Part shown: positions 31,971 to 45,602 of the stretch, in pieces | How the letters are laid out: every line of letters begins with the position of its first letter | How positions within the stretch are numbered: the stretch's first letter is position 1 | DNA from: Rhizobacter koreensis | GTDB lineage: Bacteria > Pseudomonadota > Gammaproteobacteria > Burkholderiales > Burkholderiaceae_C | Assembly (NCBI RefSeq): GCF_013366375.1 | Contig: NZ_JABWMJ010000004.1 | Location: 248,001 to 312,000 of the forward strand | Length of the DNA: 64,000 nucleotides | Direction: 5' to 3' | Made by a program: the position numbers and the translations under genes | Notes under the pieces: model-generated | What the model saw: the letters and a program-made list of their open reading frames with translations, nothing else | What the model was told of the DNA's origin: nothing | Databases searched by the model: none

Positions 31971-32792
31971 TCAGTACATCAGCCGGTCCGGCCGCAGGTC
32001 GCGCAGGATCGTGGTCGCGATCTCCTCGATCGACTTGTGCGTCGACGACAGCCAGGCGATGCCGTGTCGCCTCATCATCGACTCGCCTTCGCGCACTTCG
32101 TGGCGGCAATTGTCGAGCGAGGCGTAGACGCTGTTCGGGCGCCGCTCGTTGCGGATCTGCGCGAGGCGCTCGGGGTCGATCGTCAGGCCGAAGCACTTGG
32201 TCTTGAACGGCGCGAGCGTCGACGGCAGCTGGCCGCGCTCGAAGTCCTCGGGCACCAGCGGGTAGTTGGCCGCCTTGATGCCGTGCTGCATGGCCAGGTA
32301 GAGCGAGGTCGGCGTCTTGCCGCTGCGGCTCACGCCGACGAGGATCACGTCGGCCTGCGCCAGGTTCTTGGCCGACTGCCCGTCGTCGTGCTCGAGCGAG
32401 AAGTTGATTGCCTCGATGCGGTCGTTGTATTCCTGGCTCTTCGAGATGTCCGAGAAGCGCCCGATGCGGTGGTTCGACGTCATGCCGAACTCGGCCTCGA
32501 GCGGCTCGATGAAGGTGTTGAACATGTCGAGCACGAGGCCCTTCGACTGCTCCTTCACGATCCCCAGGATCTCGGCGTCGACGAGGGTCGCGAAGACGAT
32601 CGGCTTCTTGCCCTCGATCGCCGCTGCGTGGTCGATCTCGCGCACCACCTGGTGCGCCTTGTCGACGGTGTCGATGAATGGCCGGCGCACGTGGCGTGGC
32701 TTGGCGGCGAACTGCGACAGGATCGAGTTGCCGAAGGTCTCGGCCGTGATCCCGGTGCCGTCCGAGACGAAGAAGACGGTGCGGTTGGGCAT
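31971..32792 (-). CDS. ppsR: PEP synthetase regulatory protein (bifunctional kinase/pyrophosphorylase)
   Basis: A 273-residue DUF299-family protein that inactivates PEP synthase by ADP-dependent phosphorylation of a threonine and reactivates it by phosphorolysis. It starts TVFFVSDGTGITAETFGNSIL and contains the P-loop GVSRSGKTPTSLYLA at residues 153-167, with DMFNTFIEPLEAEFGM typical of the proteobacterial PpsR group. It is divergent from its target ppsA, 339 bases away, which fits joint control of gluconeogenic flux. Confidence 0.95.
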   Translation of the reverse strand: MPNRTVFFVSDGTGITAETFGNSILSQFAAKPRHVRRPFIDTVDKAHQVVREIDHAAAIEGKKPIVFATLVDAEILGIVKEQSKGLVLDMFNTFIEPLEAEFGMTSNHRIGRFSDISKSQEYNDRIEAINFSLEHDDGQSAKNLAQADVILVGVSRSGKTPTSLYLAMQHGIKAANYPLVPEDFERGQLPSTLAPFKTKCFGLTIDPERLAQIRNERRPNSVYASLDNCRHEVREGESMMRRHGIAWLSSTHKSIEEIATTILRDLRPDRLMY

Positions 32793-32851
32793 GGCGACGG
32801 TACCGGGGTGGCGATCGAGGCGCCGACGCGCGCGCGGCGGCGATGCGCCGC

Positions 32852-32857
32852 ACTCTA
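32852..32857 (-). promoter_or_regulatory. Possible -10 element (TAGAGT) of ppsR
   Basis: TAGAGT on the minus strand, 59 bases before the ppsR ATG. The same hexamer followed by GC occurs before the histidine kinase gene. No strong -35. Confidence 0.3.
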
Positions 32858-32909
32858 CCGGAGCGGCACCGCGGCGACCTCGCGGCCGGTGCGGCGCAGC
32901 GGGCGCCTC

Positions 32910-32915
32910 TAGAAT
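32910..32915 (+). promoter_or_regulatory. Possible -10 element (TAGAAT) of ppsA
   Basis: TAGAAT in a highly GC-rich region, about 215 bases before the ppsA start; one mismatch to TATAAT. The -35 position is GC-rich and poor. Confidence 0.35.
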
Positions 32916-33131
32916 CGACCGCCTCGCAAAGACTTCCGCCGCGCGACCGCTCCCCGTGAACCCCGCTCCTCAGCTGCCCGCCACTGCCTCGGCCGCCCTC
33001 GTGCCGCCGGGCGTCGGCCGTGAGCGCGAGGAGTCGGCCCGGGTCGCAGCCGTCGCGCCGCCGCGCGCCCCGGCCGCACGAGCCGCGCGCCGCCCGGGAA
33101 GCACCGATTCTTGTCATCACGGAGCTTTCCC

Positions 33132-35540
<2,409 letters not shown>

Positions 35541-35546
35541 CCTCGA

Positions 35547-35570
35547 TGCGGCGGCATTCGCGCCGCCGCA
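35547..35570. terminator. Hairpin between convergent ppsA and GNAT genes
   Basis: A 9-bp perfect stem TGCGGCGGC / GCCGCCGCA with a 6-base loop sits between the two stop codons. It lacks a T-tract on either strand, so termination may need another factor. Confidence 0.45.
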
Positions 35571-35582
35571 CCCCGGCTGCCG

Positions 35583-36098
35583 CTACAGCATCAGCACGTA
35601 CTGGTGCTTGTCGTGGTAGCGGCCGCCAACCCTGATCGCGCGCGGGAGCGTACCGACCCGGCGGAAGCCGACGCGCTCGTAGAGACCGATTGCGGCCTGA
35701 TTGCCCGCCGTCACCGTGAGCGTCAGCATCTCGATGCCCGGGCTCTGGCGCGCACCGCCGATCAGCGCATCGAGCAGCGCGCGACCGACGCCCCGCCGCT
35801 GCACGTCGGCGCGCACCATCATCCCGATCACGTGGCCGATGTGCCGAACGCTGGCGCGCGGGTCGCGCTCGCAGCCGATCGCGCCGAGCAGGCGCTCGCC
35901 GGCCCAGGCGCCGATCACGGAGTGGCCGCCGTCGCTGCGGTCGAGGCCGAGCCGCTGCAGGTACGCATCGGGGCTCTTCACGCGCTCGGTCGCGGCGTCG
36001 GACGTGAACGCCTGCGGATAGCGCTCGAGCATCTCGTCGCGCAGCGCCTTGTAGGCCGGCAGGTCCGCCGCACCGAGCCGGCGAATGACGGCCGCCAT
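35583..36098 (-). CDS. GNAT family N-acetyltransferase
   Basis: A 171-residue GNAT-fold protein. The acetyl-CoA pyrophosphate-binding signature is [20 protein letters not shown] (about residues 95-114), followed by [25 protein letters not shown], the strand-helix-strand typical of RimI-like and toxin-resistance acetyltransferases. The substrate is unknown. The ATG at 36098 lies eight bases after the moaA stop, so the two are probably co-transcribed on the minus strand, though no functional tie to molybdopterin is evident. Confidence 0.85.
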   Translation of the reverse strand: MAAVIRRLGAADLPAYKALRDEMLERYPQAFTSDAATERVKSPDAYLQRLGLDRSDGGHSVIGAWAGERLLGAIGCERDPRASVRHIGHVIGMMVRADVQRRGVGRALLDALIGGARQSPGIEMLTLTVTAGNQAAIGLYERVGFRRVGTLPRAIRVGGRYHDKHQYVLML

Positions 36099-36106
36099 GG
36101 AACGGG

Positions 36107-37222
36107 TCAGCCGCCGATGTAGTGCATCTCGACGCGGCGCTCGCCGCGGTCGGCGACGGCCGGCCGCTCGCCGCGCAGTGCCGAGTAGCGGTCGTTGCGC
36201 CCGGCCCAGATGAGACCGACGGCGCCGGCGATCTCGGCGTCGCTCGCGCCGCCGCGCAGCAGCGCACGCAGGTCGTGACCGCGGCTCGCGAAGAGGCACA
36301 GGAACAGCTTCCCTTCGGTCGAGAGGCGCGCCCGATTGCAGCTGTGGCAGAACGCCTGGGTCACGCTCGAGATCACGCCGACCTCGCCGCCGCCGTCGCG
36401 GTAGCGCCAGCGCTCGGCGGTTTCGCCAGAAGCGGCTGCGTCGAGCGGCTCGAGGCCGAACTCGGCGTCGAGCCGCTCGACGACGCGCGCCGACGCCAGC
36501 ACCTCGTCCATGCGCCAGCCGTTGGTTGCGCCGACGTCCATGTATTCGATGAAGCGCAGGACGACGCCCGTGCCTTTGAAGTGGCGCGCCATCGGAACGA
36601 TCTGATCGTCGTTGGTGCCGCGCTTGACGACCATGTTGACCTTGATCGGCGCAAGGCCCACGCGCTCGGCGGCCTCGATGCCGCGCAACACGTCGGCGAC
36701 CGGGAAGTCGGCGTCGTTCATGCGGCGGAAGGTCGCGTCGTCGAGCGCATCGAGGCTCACGGTGATGCGTTGCAGCCCGGCGTCCCTGAGCGCCTGGGCC
36801 TTGCGCGCGAGCAGCGAGCCGTTGGTCGTGAGCGTGAGGTCGAGCGCTTCGCCGTTATCGGTGCGCAGCGCCGCCAGCATCTCGACCAGGTGCTCGAGAT
36901 GGCGCCGCAGCAGCGGCTCTCCGCCAGTGAGGCGGATCTTGCGCACGCCGTGCGCCACGAAGATCGACGCGACGCGGCGGATCTCCTCGAAGCTCAGCAG
37001 CGACGACTGCGGCAGGAACGTGTAGTCCTTGTCGAAGATCTCCTTCGGCATGCAGTAGCCGCAGCGGAAGTTGCAGCGATCGGTGACCGAGATGCGCAGG
37101 TCGCGCAGCGGCCGATCGAGGGCGTCGCGAAGCTCGCCGGTGGGCTGCCGAAGGCTATCGGGCAGCACCGGACGCGTCGCCAGGTAGCGCTGGTCGGCGA
37201 GCGGAATCACCTTCTGGCTCAT
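36107..37222 (-). CDS. moaA: GTP 3',8-cyclase MoaA
   Basis: A 371-residue radical-SAM enzyme that starts molybdopterin synthesis from GTP. The N-terminal cluster motif CNFRCGYC gives Cys50, Cys54 and Cys57. [19 protein letters not shown] follows. The C-terminal cluster region is [20 protein letters not shown], and the essential C-terminal Gly-Gly is present. The ATG at 37222 starts MSQKVIPL; an upstream in-frame ATG at 37270 is less likely. The other Mo-cofactor genes moeA, moaD and moaE are 13 kb away; moaC and mog are not in the window. Confidence 0.96.
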   Translation of the reverse strand: MSQKVIPLADQRYLATRPVLPDSLRQPTGELRDALDRPLRDLRISVTDRCNFRCGYCMPKEIFDKDYTFLPQSSLLSFEEIRRVASIFVAHGVRKIRLTGGEPLLRRHLEHLVEMLAALRTDNGEALDLTLTTNGSLLARKAQALRDAGLQRITVSLDALDDATFRRMNDADFPVADVLRGIEAAERVGLAPIKVNMVVKRGTNDDQIVPMARHFKGTGVVLRFIEYMDVGATNGWRMDEVLASARVVERLDAEFGLEPLDAAASGETAERWRYRDGGGEVGVISSVTQAFCHSCNRARLSTEGKLFLCLFASRGHDLRALLRGGASDAEIAGAVGLIWAGRNDRYSALRGERPAVADRGERRVEMHYIGG

Positions 37223-37295
37223 CGCGCGAATTGTGCCCGCGAGGCCCTGGCCGACATGCCGCCGCGGCATTGCGCCACGGGCGGGGGCGTGCGTT

Positions 37296-37958
37296 TCAGC
37301 GCGCAGCCGGCGTGCCGTCGGCGGGCTCGGCCGCGTTCACGCGGCTGACGTCGGCGACCTGGGCGCGCCGTGCGCCGTTGAAGCGCTCGGCCCAGTACGC
37401 GAGGCTCATGCTCTCGGTGCGCACTTCGGCGCCGCTGCGCGGCGCGTGAATGAAGCGCCCGCCGCCGATGTAGATGCCGACGTGCGAGAACGCCCGTCGC
37501 ATGGTGTTGAAGAACACGAGGTCGCCCGGCTGCAGCTCGCTGCGCGTGATCGACGAGAGGCCAGGGGCGTTGGCCTGCTCCTCGGCACGGCGCGGCAGAA
37601 CCAGGCCGAGGCTGATGTCGAACACGTGGCGCGTGAAGCCGCTGCAGTCGAACCCGCCTTCGGCCGAGACGCCGCCCCGCTTGTACGGCACGCCGATGAA
37701 GTTCATCGCGACGACGATCATGTCGGACGCGCGTTCGCGCACCCGGCTGAAGAGGCCCGGGGAGGCAGGTGCGGAATCGCTCGGCGCCTGCACGAGCGAG
37801 CGCTCGGCAAGCAGCTGCATCATGGCGTCGATGGGTGCATCGGGCGCCGACCAGGCCGGCGTGGCTCCGATCAGCGCGCTCGTGAAGCAGGCGATGCCCG
37901 CAAGGCGGCGCGCCGAGGTCAGGGGTCCATGCATCGGCGCGCAGCATAGGGAGCGCAC
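37296..37958 (-). CDS. Secreted NlpC/P60 family peptidase (probable peptidoglycan endopeptidase)
   Basis: A 220-residue protein with an N-terminal signal-like hydrophobic stretch (about 18-37, ending PAWSA) and a C-terminal NlpC/P60 cysteine-peptidase domain. The catalytic Cys105 lies in [13 protein letters not shown], His159 in [10 protein letters not shown] and the third residue His171 in [17 protein letters not shown] is also typical. Related enzymes cut gamma-D-Glu-mDAP bonds in the cell wall (Spr/MepS-like). The start could also be Met9. It is the first minus-strand gene of this block. Confidence 0.9.
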   Translation of the reverse strand: MRSLCCAPMHGPLTSARRLAGIACFTSALIGATPAWSAPDAPIDAMMQLLAERSLVQAPSDSAPASPGLFSRVRERASDMIVVAMNFIGVPYKRGGVSAEGGFDCSGFTRHVFDISLGLVLPRRAEEQANAPGLSSITRSELQPGDLVFFNTMRRAFSHVGIYIGGGRFIHAPRSGAEVRTESMSLAYWAERFNGARRAQVADVSRVNAAEPADGTPAAR

Positions 37959-38035
37959 GGCGGCGCGTCAACCCGAAATGCTCCGCGCGTGCGCTAAGGT
38001 GTGAGGAGTTGGGCGGTTCAGCAGGAGGATTGGCG

Positions 38036-39031
38036 ATGGCGGCGACGACGTTCCGGGCTCTGTGGCTCGACAAGGGCGATGCGGGTTTCAGCGCGAGCGT
38101 GCGCTCGCTCGATGCTGGCGAGCTGCCCGATGCCGACGTGCTGGTCGAGCTCGAGTACTCGACGCTCAACTACAAGGACGCGCTCGCGATCACCAATCGT
38201 GGACCCGTGGTGCGCAGCTTTCCGATGATCGCGGGCATCGACGGTGCCGGCCGCGTGCTCGAGAGCCGTCACCCGCGCTGGAAGGCGGGCGATCGGGTCA
38301 TTCACAACGGCTGGGGTGTCGGCGAGACGCGCTGGGGCTGCCTCGCCGGCCTGGCGCGTCTGCGCGGCGACGAGCTCGTCGCCTTGCCCGAGCCGCTCAC
38401 GGCGCGCCAAGCCATGGGCATCGGCACCGCGGGCTACACGGCGATGCTGTGCGTGCTCGCGCTCGAGGAGCACGGCGTCGAGCCGGGCGACGGCGAGGTG
38501 CTCGTCACCGGTGCGAGCGGCGGCGTCGGCAGCGTCGCGGTCGCACTGCTCGGCGCGCTCGGCTACCGCGTCACCGCCTCGAGCGGCAAGCCCGATGCGG
38601 CCGACTACTTGCAGCAGCTCGGCGCGAGTGAAGTGATCGATCGGGCCGAGCTCGCCAAGCCTGGCAAGCCGTTGCAGAAGGAGCGCTGGCGCGCCGTCGT
38701 CGACGCGGTCGGCAGCCAGACTCTGGTCAACGCGCTCGCGCAGACGCGCTACGGCGGCGTGGTCGCCGCCTGCGGGCTTGCACAGGGCGGGGATCTTCCC
38801 GGCACCGTGATGCCGTTCATCCTGCGCGGGGTGACGCTCGCGGGCGTCGACAGCGTGATGGCGCCGCTTCAGCGGCGCGAGCGCGCCTGGCAGCGCCTTG
38901 CCAGGGACCTGGACCTCGGCAAGCTCGAGTCGATGCTCGAGGAGATCACGCTCGACCAGGCCGTCGACAAGGCAGCCGAGCTGCTCGCCGGCCGCGTGAC
39001 CGGCCGTGTCGTCGTCGCGCTGCAGCCCTGA
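38036..39031 (+). CDS. acuI: Acrylyl-CoA reductase-like zinc-independent MDR oxidoreductase (AcuI/YhdH family)
   Basis: A 331-residue medium-chain dehydrogenase. The N-terminal pattern STLNYKDALAIT, VIHNGWGVGETRWGGLA-like region, GTAGYTAMLCVLALEEHGV, the Rossmann stretch VLVTGASGGVGSVAVALL and the YGGVVAACGLAQGGDLPGTVMPFILRGV segment match AcuI/YhdH. These NADPH enzymes reduce acryloyl-CoA to propionyl-CoA. An AGGAGGA ribosome-binding site is placed well for the ATG at 38036. It lies 640 bases from the AbfD-like/PrpE-like pair, which may be meaningful for short acyl-CoA metabolism. Confidence 0.88.
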   Translation: MAATTFRALWLDKGDAGFSASVRSLDAGELPDADVLVELEYSTLNYKDALAITNRGPVVRSFPMIAGIDGAGRVLESRHPRWKAGDRVIHNGWGVGETRWGCLAGLARLRGDELVALPEPLTARQAMGIGTAGYTAMLCVLALEEHGVEPGDGEVLVTGASGGVGSVAVALLGALGYRVTASSGKPDAADYLQQLGASEVIDRAELAKPGKPLQKERWRAVVDAVGSQTLVNALAQTRYGGVVAACGLAQGGDLPGTVMPFILRGVTLAGVDSVMAPLQRRERAWQRLARDLDLGKLESMLEEITLDQAVDKAAELLAGRVTGRVVVALQP

Positions 39032-39047
39032 TCGGCGGCGCAGCGGA

Positions 39048-39587
39048 TCAGCGGATCAGCGCCGACAGGGTCCTGAACTTCGGGTGCTCGCTGGTCGCGA
39101 GCCATTCGAAGATCACCATCTCGGTCGTCACGAGGTCGGCGCCGAGTTCGCGTACGCGCGCGGCCGCGGCGTCGCGGTTGTACGCGTGACGTGAGCCCAC
39201 GGCGTCGATCACCCACTTGACCCGGTAACCGGCGTCGAGCAGGCCGGCCACCGTCTGCATCACGCACACGTGCGCCTCGCAGCCCGCCACCACCAGCGTG
39301 TCGCGGCCGTGCGGCAGGCGTTGCAGGAAACCGGGCTCGGCGGTCGCCGCGAAGTGCATCTTCCAGAGCACGGTGTCGCAGAGCTTGCGCAACTCGTCGA
39401 CCATCGGCCCGAGCCCGTCGGGGTTCTGCTCGGTGCCGATCACGTGGATGCCGAGCTCGCGCGCGGCGAGCGCGAGCTGGCGGCAGCGATGCAGCACCGC
39501 CGCGCCCTCGTGGATCGCCGGCATCAGGCGGGCCTGCGGATCGACGATCAGCAGCGTGCAGCGATCGGCCTGACAAAGCGCGCTCAT
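39048..39587 (-). CDS. Isochorismatase-like hydrolase (YcaC-type)
   Basis: A 179-residue cysteine hydrolase. The likely triad is Asp16 (LLIVDPQARLMP), Lys76 (LWKMHFAA) and Cys108 (GCEAHVCVMQT). The pattern follows YcaC/nicotinamidase-like members rather than true isochorismatases. Substrate is unknown; many relatives act on small amides. It converges on the AcuI-like gene with only 16 bases between stops. It is divergent from the AbfD-like gene, so the 84-base interval before the latter may hold both promoters. Confidence 0.85.
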   Translation of the reverse strand: MSALCQADRCTLLIVDPQARLMPAIHEGAAVLHRCRQLALAARELGIHVIGTEQNPDGLGPMVDELRKLCDTVLWKMHFAATAEPGFLQRLPHGRDTLVVAGCEAHVCVMQTVAGLLDAGYRVKWVIDAVGSRHAYNRDAAAARVRELGADLVTTEMVIFEWLATSEHPKFRTLSALIR

Positions 39588-39614
39588 CGGAATCCCTCCT
39601 CGTGGAAGCGCCGA

Positions 39615-39642
39615 TTCTGCGGGATCGGCGGCTTCCTAGAAT
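39615..39642 (+). promoter_or_regulatory. Possible promoter of the AbfD-like/PrpE-like operon
   Basis: TTCTGC (39615-39620) and TAGAAT (39637-39642) are spaced by 16 bases. The -10 hexamer ends about 30 bases before the ATG. The -35 is a weak match to TTGACA. Confidence 0.35.
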
Positions 39643-39671
39643 GCGCCTGATCCCACCCCCGGACCTCCACC

Positions 39672-41236
39672 ATGCTGATGTCCTCCGAGGCCTATCGCGA
39701 GTCGCTGCGGCGCTACAAGCCGCGCGTCTTCGTCGACGGCGAGCGCGTCGAGAGCGTGGCCGACTGCGCGGCGCTGAATCCGGGTATCAACGCGCTCGGC
39801 GTCACCTACGACTTCGCGCTGCGCGAGGAGCTCGAGCCGCTCATGCAGGCGGTGCAGGCGACGAACGGTCAGACCGTCAACCGCATGCTGCACCTCGACG
39901 CCAGCAACGCCGACCTGCTCAACAAGCTCGAGGCCATCCGCATCCTTTGTCAGGAGACCGGCTGTGCGCAGCGCTATCTCGCGCACGACGCCTTCAACGC
40001 GCTCCATCAGGCCACGGCGCTGATCGACGCGGAGGAGGGCACGCGCTACGGCGAGCGCTTCCTCGCCTACCTGCACGACGCGCAGGCGCGCGATCTCTCG
40101 ATCGGCATCGCGATGACCGACGCCAAGGGCGACCGCAGCAGGCGGCCGCACCAGCAGGCCAACGTCGACAGCTACGTGCACATCGTCGAGCGAAGCCCGG
40201 CGGGCATCGTGATCTCGGGCACCAAGGCGATCGTCACCGGCGCGCCCTACATGCACGAATTCCTCGTCATGCCGTGCCGCAACATGGTCGAGGCCGACGC
40301 CGACTTCGCCGTCTGCTGCGCCGTGCCGTGCGATGCCGACGGCGTGACCATCGTGGCGCGGCCGGCAGGGCGGCCCGGCGAGAAGGCGGCGCTGTTCTCG
40401 AACCGCTACGGCCAGTCGACCGGCGTCGTGGTGTTCGACCGCGTGTTCGTGCCGTGGGAGCGGGTCTTCATCGCCGGCGAGTGGCAGCACTCGCAGCACC
40501 TCACCTACAGCTACGCGACGCACCACCGGCACAGCTGCATCGGGGCGCGCGCGGGGTTCGGCGACCTGCTGATCGGCGCCGGCGCGCTGATGTGCGAGGC
40601 CAACGGCTTCGATCCGGGCCGCGAGACGCACCTGCGCGAGCAGATGGTCGAGCTGATCCGGATCACCGAGGGCTTCTACGCGTGCGGCGTCGCCGCGAGC
40701 GTCTACGCGACCGCCGACAAGCATTCGGGCACCTTCATGCCCGACACCGTGTTCGCGAACATCGGCAAGCTCCTGCTCGGCAACCAGATCTACGAGATGC
40801 ACCGCATTGCGCACTACGTGTCGGGCGGTCTCGTGGTGGCGTTGCCCGGCCCGGACGAGGACCACAACCCCGAGACCATGGCCAACCTCGCCGACGTGCT
40901 GCGTGCCAACCCCGCGGTGCCGTACGACAAGCGCATCGAGGCGGCGCGCTTCATCGAGGACCTGACGGCGTCGTACCAGGGCGGCTGGTATTCGGTGATC
41001 AGCCTGCACGGCGGCGGCTCGCCCGCGGCGATGAAGCAGGAGATCTGGCGCAACTACCCGGTCGGCAACAAGGTCGAGCTCGTCGAGCGGCTGCTCAACC
41101 GCGGCTTGCTGAACGACCCCAAGCGCGCGATCACCCGGAACCGCCAGCCCGGCCGCTGCTGCGACACGGGCTGCACGCCGGCGGGCCAGCCGATGATGCT
41201 CGAGATGCCCAAGCCCGTTTCGGGAAGGACCCGCGA

Positions 41237-41240
<4 letters not shown>
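39672..41240 (+). CDS. 4-hydroxybutyryl-CoA dehydratase / 4-hydroxyphenylacetate 3-hydroxylase (HpaB) family protein, atypical
   Basis: A 522-residue flavoprotein-family member related to AbfD and HpaB. MLMSSEAYRESLRRYKPRVF, the MTDAKGDRSRRP region, THHRHSCIGARAGFGD and LHGGGSPAAMKQEIWR align by eye with clostridial 4-hydroxybutyryl-CoA dehydratase. Of that enzyme's cluster ligands (Cys99, Cys103, His292, Cys299, recalled numbering), Cys98 and His285 are kept here, but Tyr102 and Ala292 replace the other two. A normal [4Fe-4S] site is therefore unlikely. The C-terminal tail has CCDTGC at 496-501. No flavin reductase is nearby. The stop overlaps the acyl-CoA synthetase start. Function is uncertain: dehydratase, isomerase or FADH2 monooxygenase. 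Confidence 0.8.
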
Positions 41241-43132
<1,892 letters not shown>

Positions 43133-43248
43133 CCTGGTCGGCGGCGCTCGCGCAGGGCGAGTTCCGGAGGCTCTGTCCCGCGGCGGAAGCGCTGGAGCCG
43201 CGCAAGCCCGCCACTGTGGTTTCGCGCGTCCGGGGTACCAAGCCGGCG

Positions 43249-43270
43249 GCGAGGCGCCGCAGCGCCTCGC
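43249..43270. terminator. Hairpin between convergent prpE-like and phoH-like genes
   Basis: A 9-bp perfect stem GCGAGGCGC / GCGCCTCGC with loop CGCA lies in the 173-base interval between convergent genes. No T-tract follows on either strand. Otherwise the interval shows nothing recognisable. Confidence 0.4.
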
Positions 43271-43305
43271 TCGAGATCCCGCGGCGTGCCTGCCGCGCCG
43301 GTGGC

Positions 43306-44985
43306 TTAGAGCGCTTCGCTCGCGAAGTCGGCAAGCCGCGAGCGCTCTCCGCGCGCCAGCGTCACGTGGCCCGAGTGCGGCCACCCCTTGAAGCGGTCGA
43401 CGGCGTAGGTGAGCCCCGAGCTGCCCTCGGTCAGATAGGGCGTGTCGATCTGCGCGAGGTTGCCGAGGCAGACGATCTTGGTGCCCGGCCCGGCGCGCGT
43501 GATCAGCGTCTTCATCTGCTTGGGCGTCAGGTTCTGCGCCTCGTCGATGATCACGTACTTGTTGAGAAAGGTGCGGCCGCGCATGAAGTTGAGGCTCTTG
43601 ATCTTGATGCGCGAGCGCACCAGATCCTGCGTGGCCGCGCGGCCCCATTCGCCGGCGCCGTTGTCGGTCTTGGCGAGCACCTCGAGGTTGTCGTCGAGCG
43701 CGCCCATCCACGGGCTCATCTTCTCTTCCTCGGTGCCCGGCAGGAAGCCGATGTCCTCGCCGACCGGCACCGTCACGCGGGTGACGATGATCTCGGTGTA
43801 GCGCCGGTCGTCCATCACCTGCGAGAGGCCCGCGGCGAGCGACATCAGCGTCTTGCCCGAGCCGGCGGTGCCCGACAGCGTGATGAAGTCGCAGTCGGGG
43901 TCCATCAGCAGGTTGAGCGCGAAGTTCTGCTCGCGGTTGCGCGCGAGCACGCCCCACACCGAGTTGCGCTGCGAGGTGTAGTCCTTGAGCGTGCGCAGGA
44001 CCGCGGTCTTGCCGGTGATCTCGACCACCTTGGCGTAGAGCGCAGGCGTGCCGGGTGCCTCGAGGTAGACGAACTGGTTGATCAGCATCGCCGGCACCAT
44101 CGGGCCGCCGACCCGGTAGTAGGTGTAGCCGCCCTGTTGCCAGCTCTCGACCTGGCCGTTGCGTTCCCAGAAGTCGACCGGCAGCGGCAGCACGCCCGTG
44201 TACAGCAAGTCTCCGTCGTCGAGCGTCTTGTCGTTGAAGTAGTCCTCGGCGGGCAGCCCGAGGGCGCGCGCCTTGATCCGCATGTTGATGTCTTTCGACA
44301 CCAGCACGACTTCGCGGCCCGGCCGCTGCTCGCGCAGTGCCTGCACCACCCCGAGGATCTGGTTGTCGGCCTTGCCCTGCGGCAGGCCGGCAGGCAGCGT
44401 GACGTCGATCAGATCGGTCTGGAAGTAGAGCTTGCCGCTCGCTTCACGATGACCGGTGCCATTGAGCGGCAGACCCTCGCTGCGCCCCGAGACGTCGCGG
44501 GTCGGCATGTTGGCCGCGAGCGCGTCGAGGTCGCGGCTCACCTGGCGCGCGTTGCGCGCGACCTCGGTCATCCCCCGCTTGTGCCCGTCGAGCTCCTCGA
44601 GGGTGATCATCGGCAGGTAGATGTCGTGTTCCTCGAAGCGGAACAGCGACGTCGGGTCGTGCATCAGCACGTTGGTGTCGAGGACGAACAGCGTGGTCGG
44701 GCCGCTGCCGCGCGGCTTGCGCGGGCGCACCGGCTGGACCGTCGGGGCCGCTGCCGGACGCCGCGGCGTGGTGGCTGCCGCCGGCGTGGCGACCGCAGTG
44801 GCGGGCGGCGCCTCCTGCAGCGGCGCGTCGAGCGGCTCGGCGGGAATCGCCGCAGCGGCCGAGCGCTTGAGCAGCGCGGCGCCGCGCGAGGTCGCGCTCT
44901 TCTTGCGCGGGCCCGGCGCGGCCGCTTCGTAGTCGGCCGTCGCGAGCACGTCGGCACGCTTGGCGGGAGGTCGGGGCAACGGCAT
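43306..44985 (-). CDS. PhoH family ATPase with N-terminal PIN domain
   Basis: A 559-residue PhoH2-type protein that couples a PIN RNase-like domain to a PhoH ATPase/helicase. The first 95 residues are disordered and rich in Ala, Pro, Arg and Thr. The PIN domain (about 97-250) has FVLDTNVLMHDP, EELDGHKRG, GKADNQILGVV and VSKDINMRIKA, so the acidic residues are in place. The PhoH part has GTAGSGKTLMSLAAGL as Walker A and VIIDEAQNLTPKQMKTLITRAG as Walker B. Mycobacterial PhoH2 unwinds and cuts RNA; the same is inferred here. It follows bcp by 57 bases. Confidence 0.92.
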   Translation of the reverse strand: MPLPRPPAKRADVLATADYEAAAPGPRKKSATSRGAALLKRSAAAAIPAEPLDAPLQEAPPATAVATPAAATTPRRPAAAPTVQPVRPRKPRGSGPTTLFVLDTNVLMHDPTSLFRFEEHDIYLPMITLEELDGHKRGMTEVARNARQVSRDLDALAANMPTRDVSGRSEGLPLNGTGHREASGKLYFQTDLIDVTLPAGLPQGKADNQILGVVQALREQRPGREVVLVSKDINMRIKARALGLPAEDYFNDKTLDDGDLLYTGVLPLPVDFWERNGQVESWQQGGYTYYRVGGPMVPAMLINQFVYLEAPGTPALYAKVVEITGKTAVLRTLKDYTSQRNSVWGVLARNREQNFALNLLMDPDCDFITLSGTAGSGKTLMSLAAGLSQVMDDRRYTEIIVTRVTVPVGEDIGFLPGTEEEKMSPWMGALDDNLEVLAKTDNGAGEWGRAATQDLVRSRIKIKSLNFMRGRTFLNKYVIIDEAQNLTPKQMKTLITRAGPGTKIVCLGNLAQIDTPYLTEGSSGLTYAVDRFKGWPHSGHVTLARGERSRLADFASEAL

Positions 44986-45042
44986 GACGGTTCCGGGGTC
45001 GGGATGCGACCGGGTGCGTCGCGGGAGCGGAGTCTGGGGTGC

Positions 45043-45519
45043 TCAGGCCGCCTTCTTCAGCGCCTTCACCGCCTTCAGCACGTCTTCCACGTGACCCGCG
45101 ACGGTAAGGCCGCGCCACTCGGCGCGCAGGATGCCGCTCGCGTCGATCAGGAAGGTGCTGCGCTCGATGCCCTTGACCTTCTTGCCGTACATGATCTTGT
45201 TCTTGACGACCCCGAACATGTGGCAGAGCTTTTCTTCGGTGTCGGCGATCAGTTCGAACGGCAGCTCGAGCGCCTGCTTGAAGCGCTCGTGCGACGCCAT
45301 GTTGTCGCGCGACACGCCGAACAGGACCGCACCGGCCTGCACGAACTCGTCGTAGTTGTCGCGGAACTGCATGGCCTCGGTGGTGCACCCCGGAGTGTTG
45401 TCCTTGGGGTAGAAATACAGCACGACGATCTTGCCCGCGTACGCCTGCGGCGTGAATTTCACGCCCCCTGTTGCAAGCGCTTCGAAGTCCGGAATGGCTT
45501 TGTTGAGGGCAGGCGTCAT
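45043..45519 (-). CDS. bcp: Thioredoxin-dependent thiol peroxidase (Bcp/PrxQ)
   Basis: A 158-residue peroxiredoxin that reduces organic peroxides and hydrogen peroxide. The peroxidatic Cys45 lies in FYPKDNTPGCTTEAMQFRD. The resolving cysteine that E. coli Bcp has five residues later is Met50 here, and the only other cysteine is Cys99 (EEKLCHMFG). The fold motifs FGVSRDNMASHERFKQ and IERSTFLID are present. A perfect TATAAT -10 on the minus strand precedes it. It is probably co-transcribed with the PhoH gene downstream. Confidence 0.93.
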   Translation of the reverse strand: MTPALNKAIPDFEALATGGVKFTPQAYAGKIVVLYFYPKDNTPGCTTEAMQFRDNYDEFVQAGAVLFGVSRDNMASHERFKQALELPFELIADTEEKLCHMFGVVKNKIMYGKKVKGIERSTFLIDASGILRAEWRGLTVAGHVEDVLKAVKALKKAA

Positions 45520-45558
45520 GTAATAGCGGGTGTTTGCGTCCGCGCGAGGCGTAACCGG

Positions 45559-45564
45559 GGATTA
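45559..45564 (-). promoter_or_regulatory. -10 element (TATAAT) of bcp
   Basis: A perfect TATAAT on the minus strand in the 83-base gap between the Mth938-domain gene and bcp, 40 bases before the bcp ATG. The -35 position (about 45582-45587) reads GAAGGA and is weak. Confidence 0.5.
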
Positions 45565-45602
45565 TAGGGCTTGGGCCCGGCCTTCCTTCACGTTCCGCCT
45601 CC

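Larger units (their letters stand above)
32793..33131 (+). other. Intergenic region between ppsR and ppsA with divergent promoter elements
   Basis: Contains TAGAGT on the minus strand (32852-32857, toward ppsR) and TAGAAT on the plus strand (32910-32915, toward ppsA), both with weak -35 regions. The predicted ppsA leader of about 210 bases is extremely GC-rich. It holds a 75-codon frame from GTG 32956 that runs into ppsA, but it lacks a ribosome-binding site and looks non-coding. Confidence 0.5.

Noticed and set aside
37981..38030. Promoter before the AcuI-like gene from TAAGGT in GCGCTAAGGTGTGAG
   Set aside because: Only one weak -10-like hexamer and no -35; evidence too thin to list.
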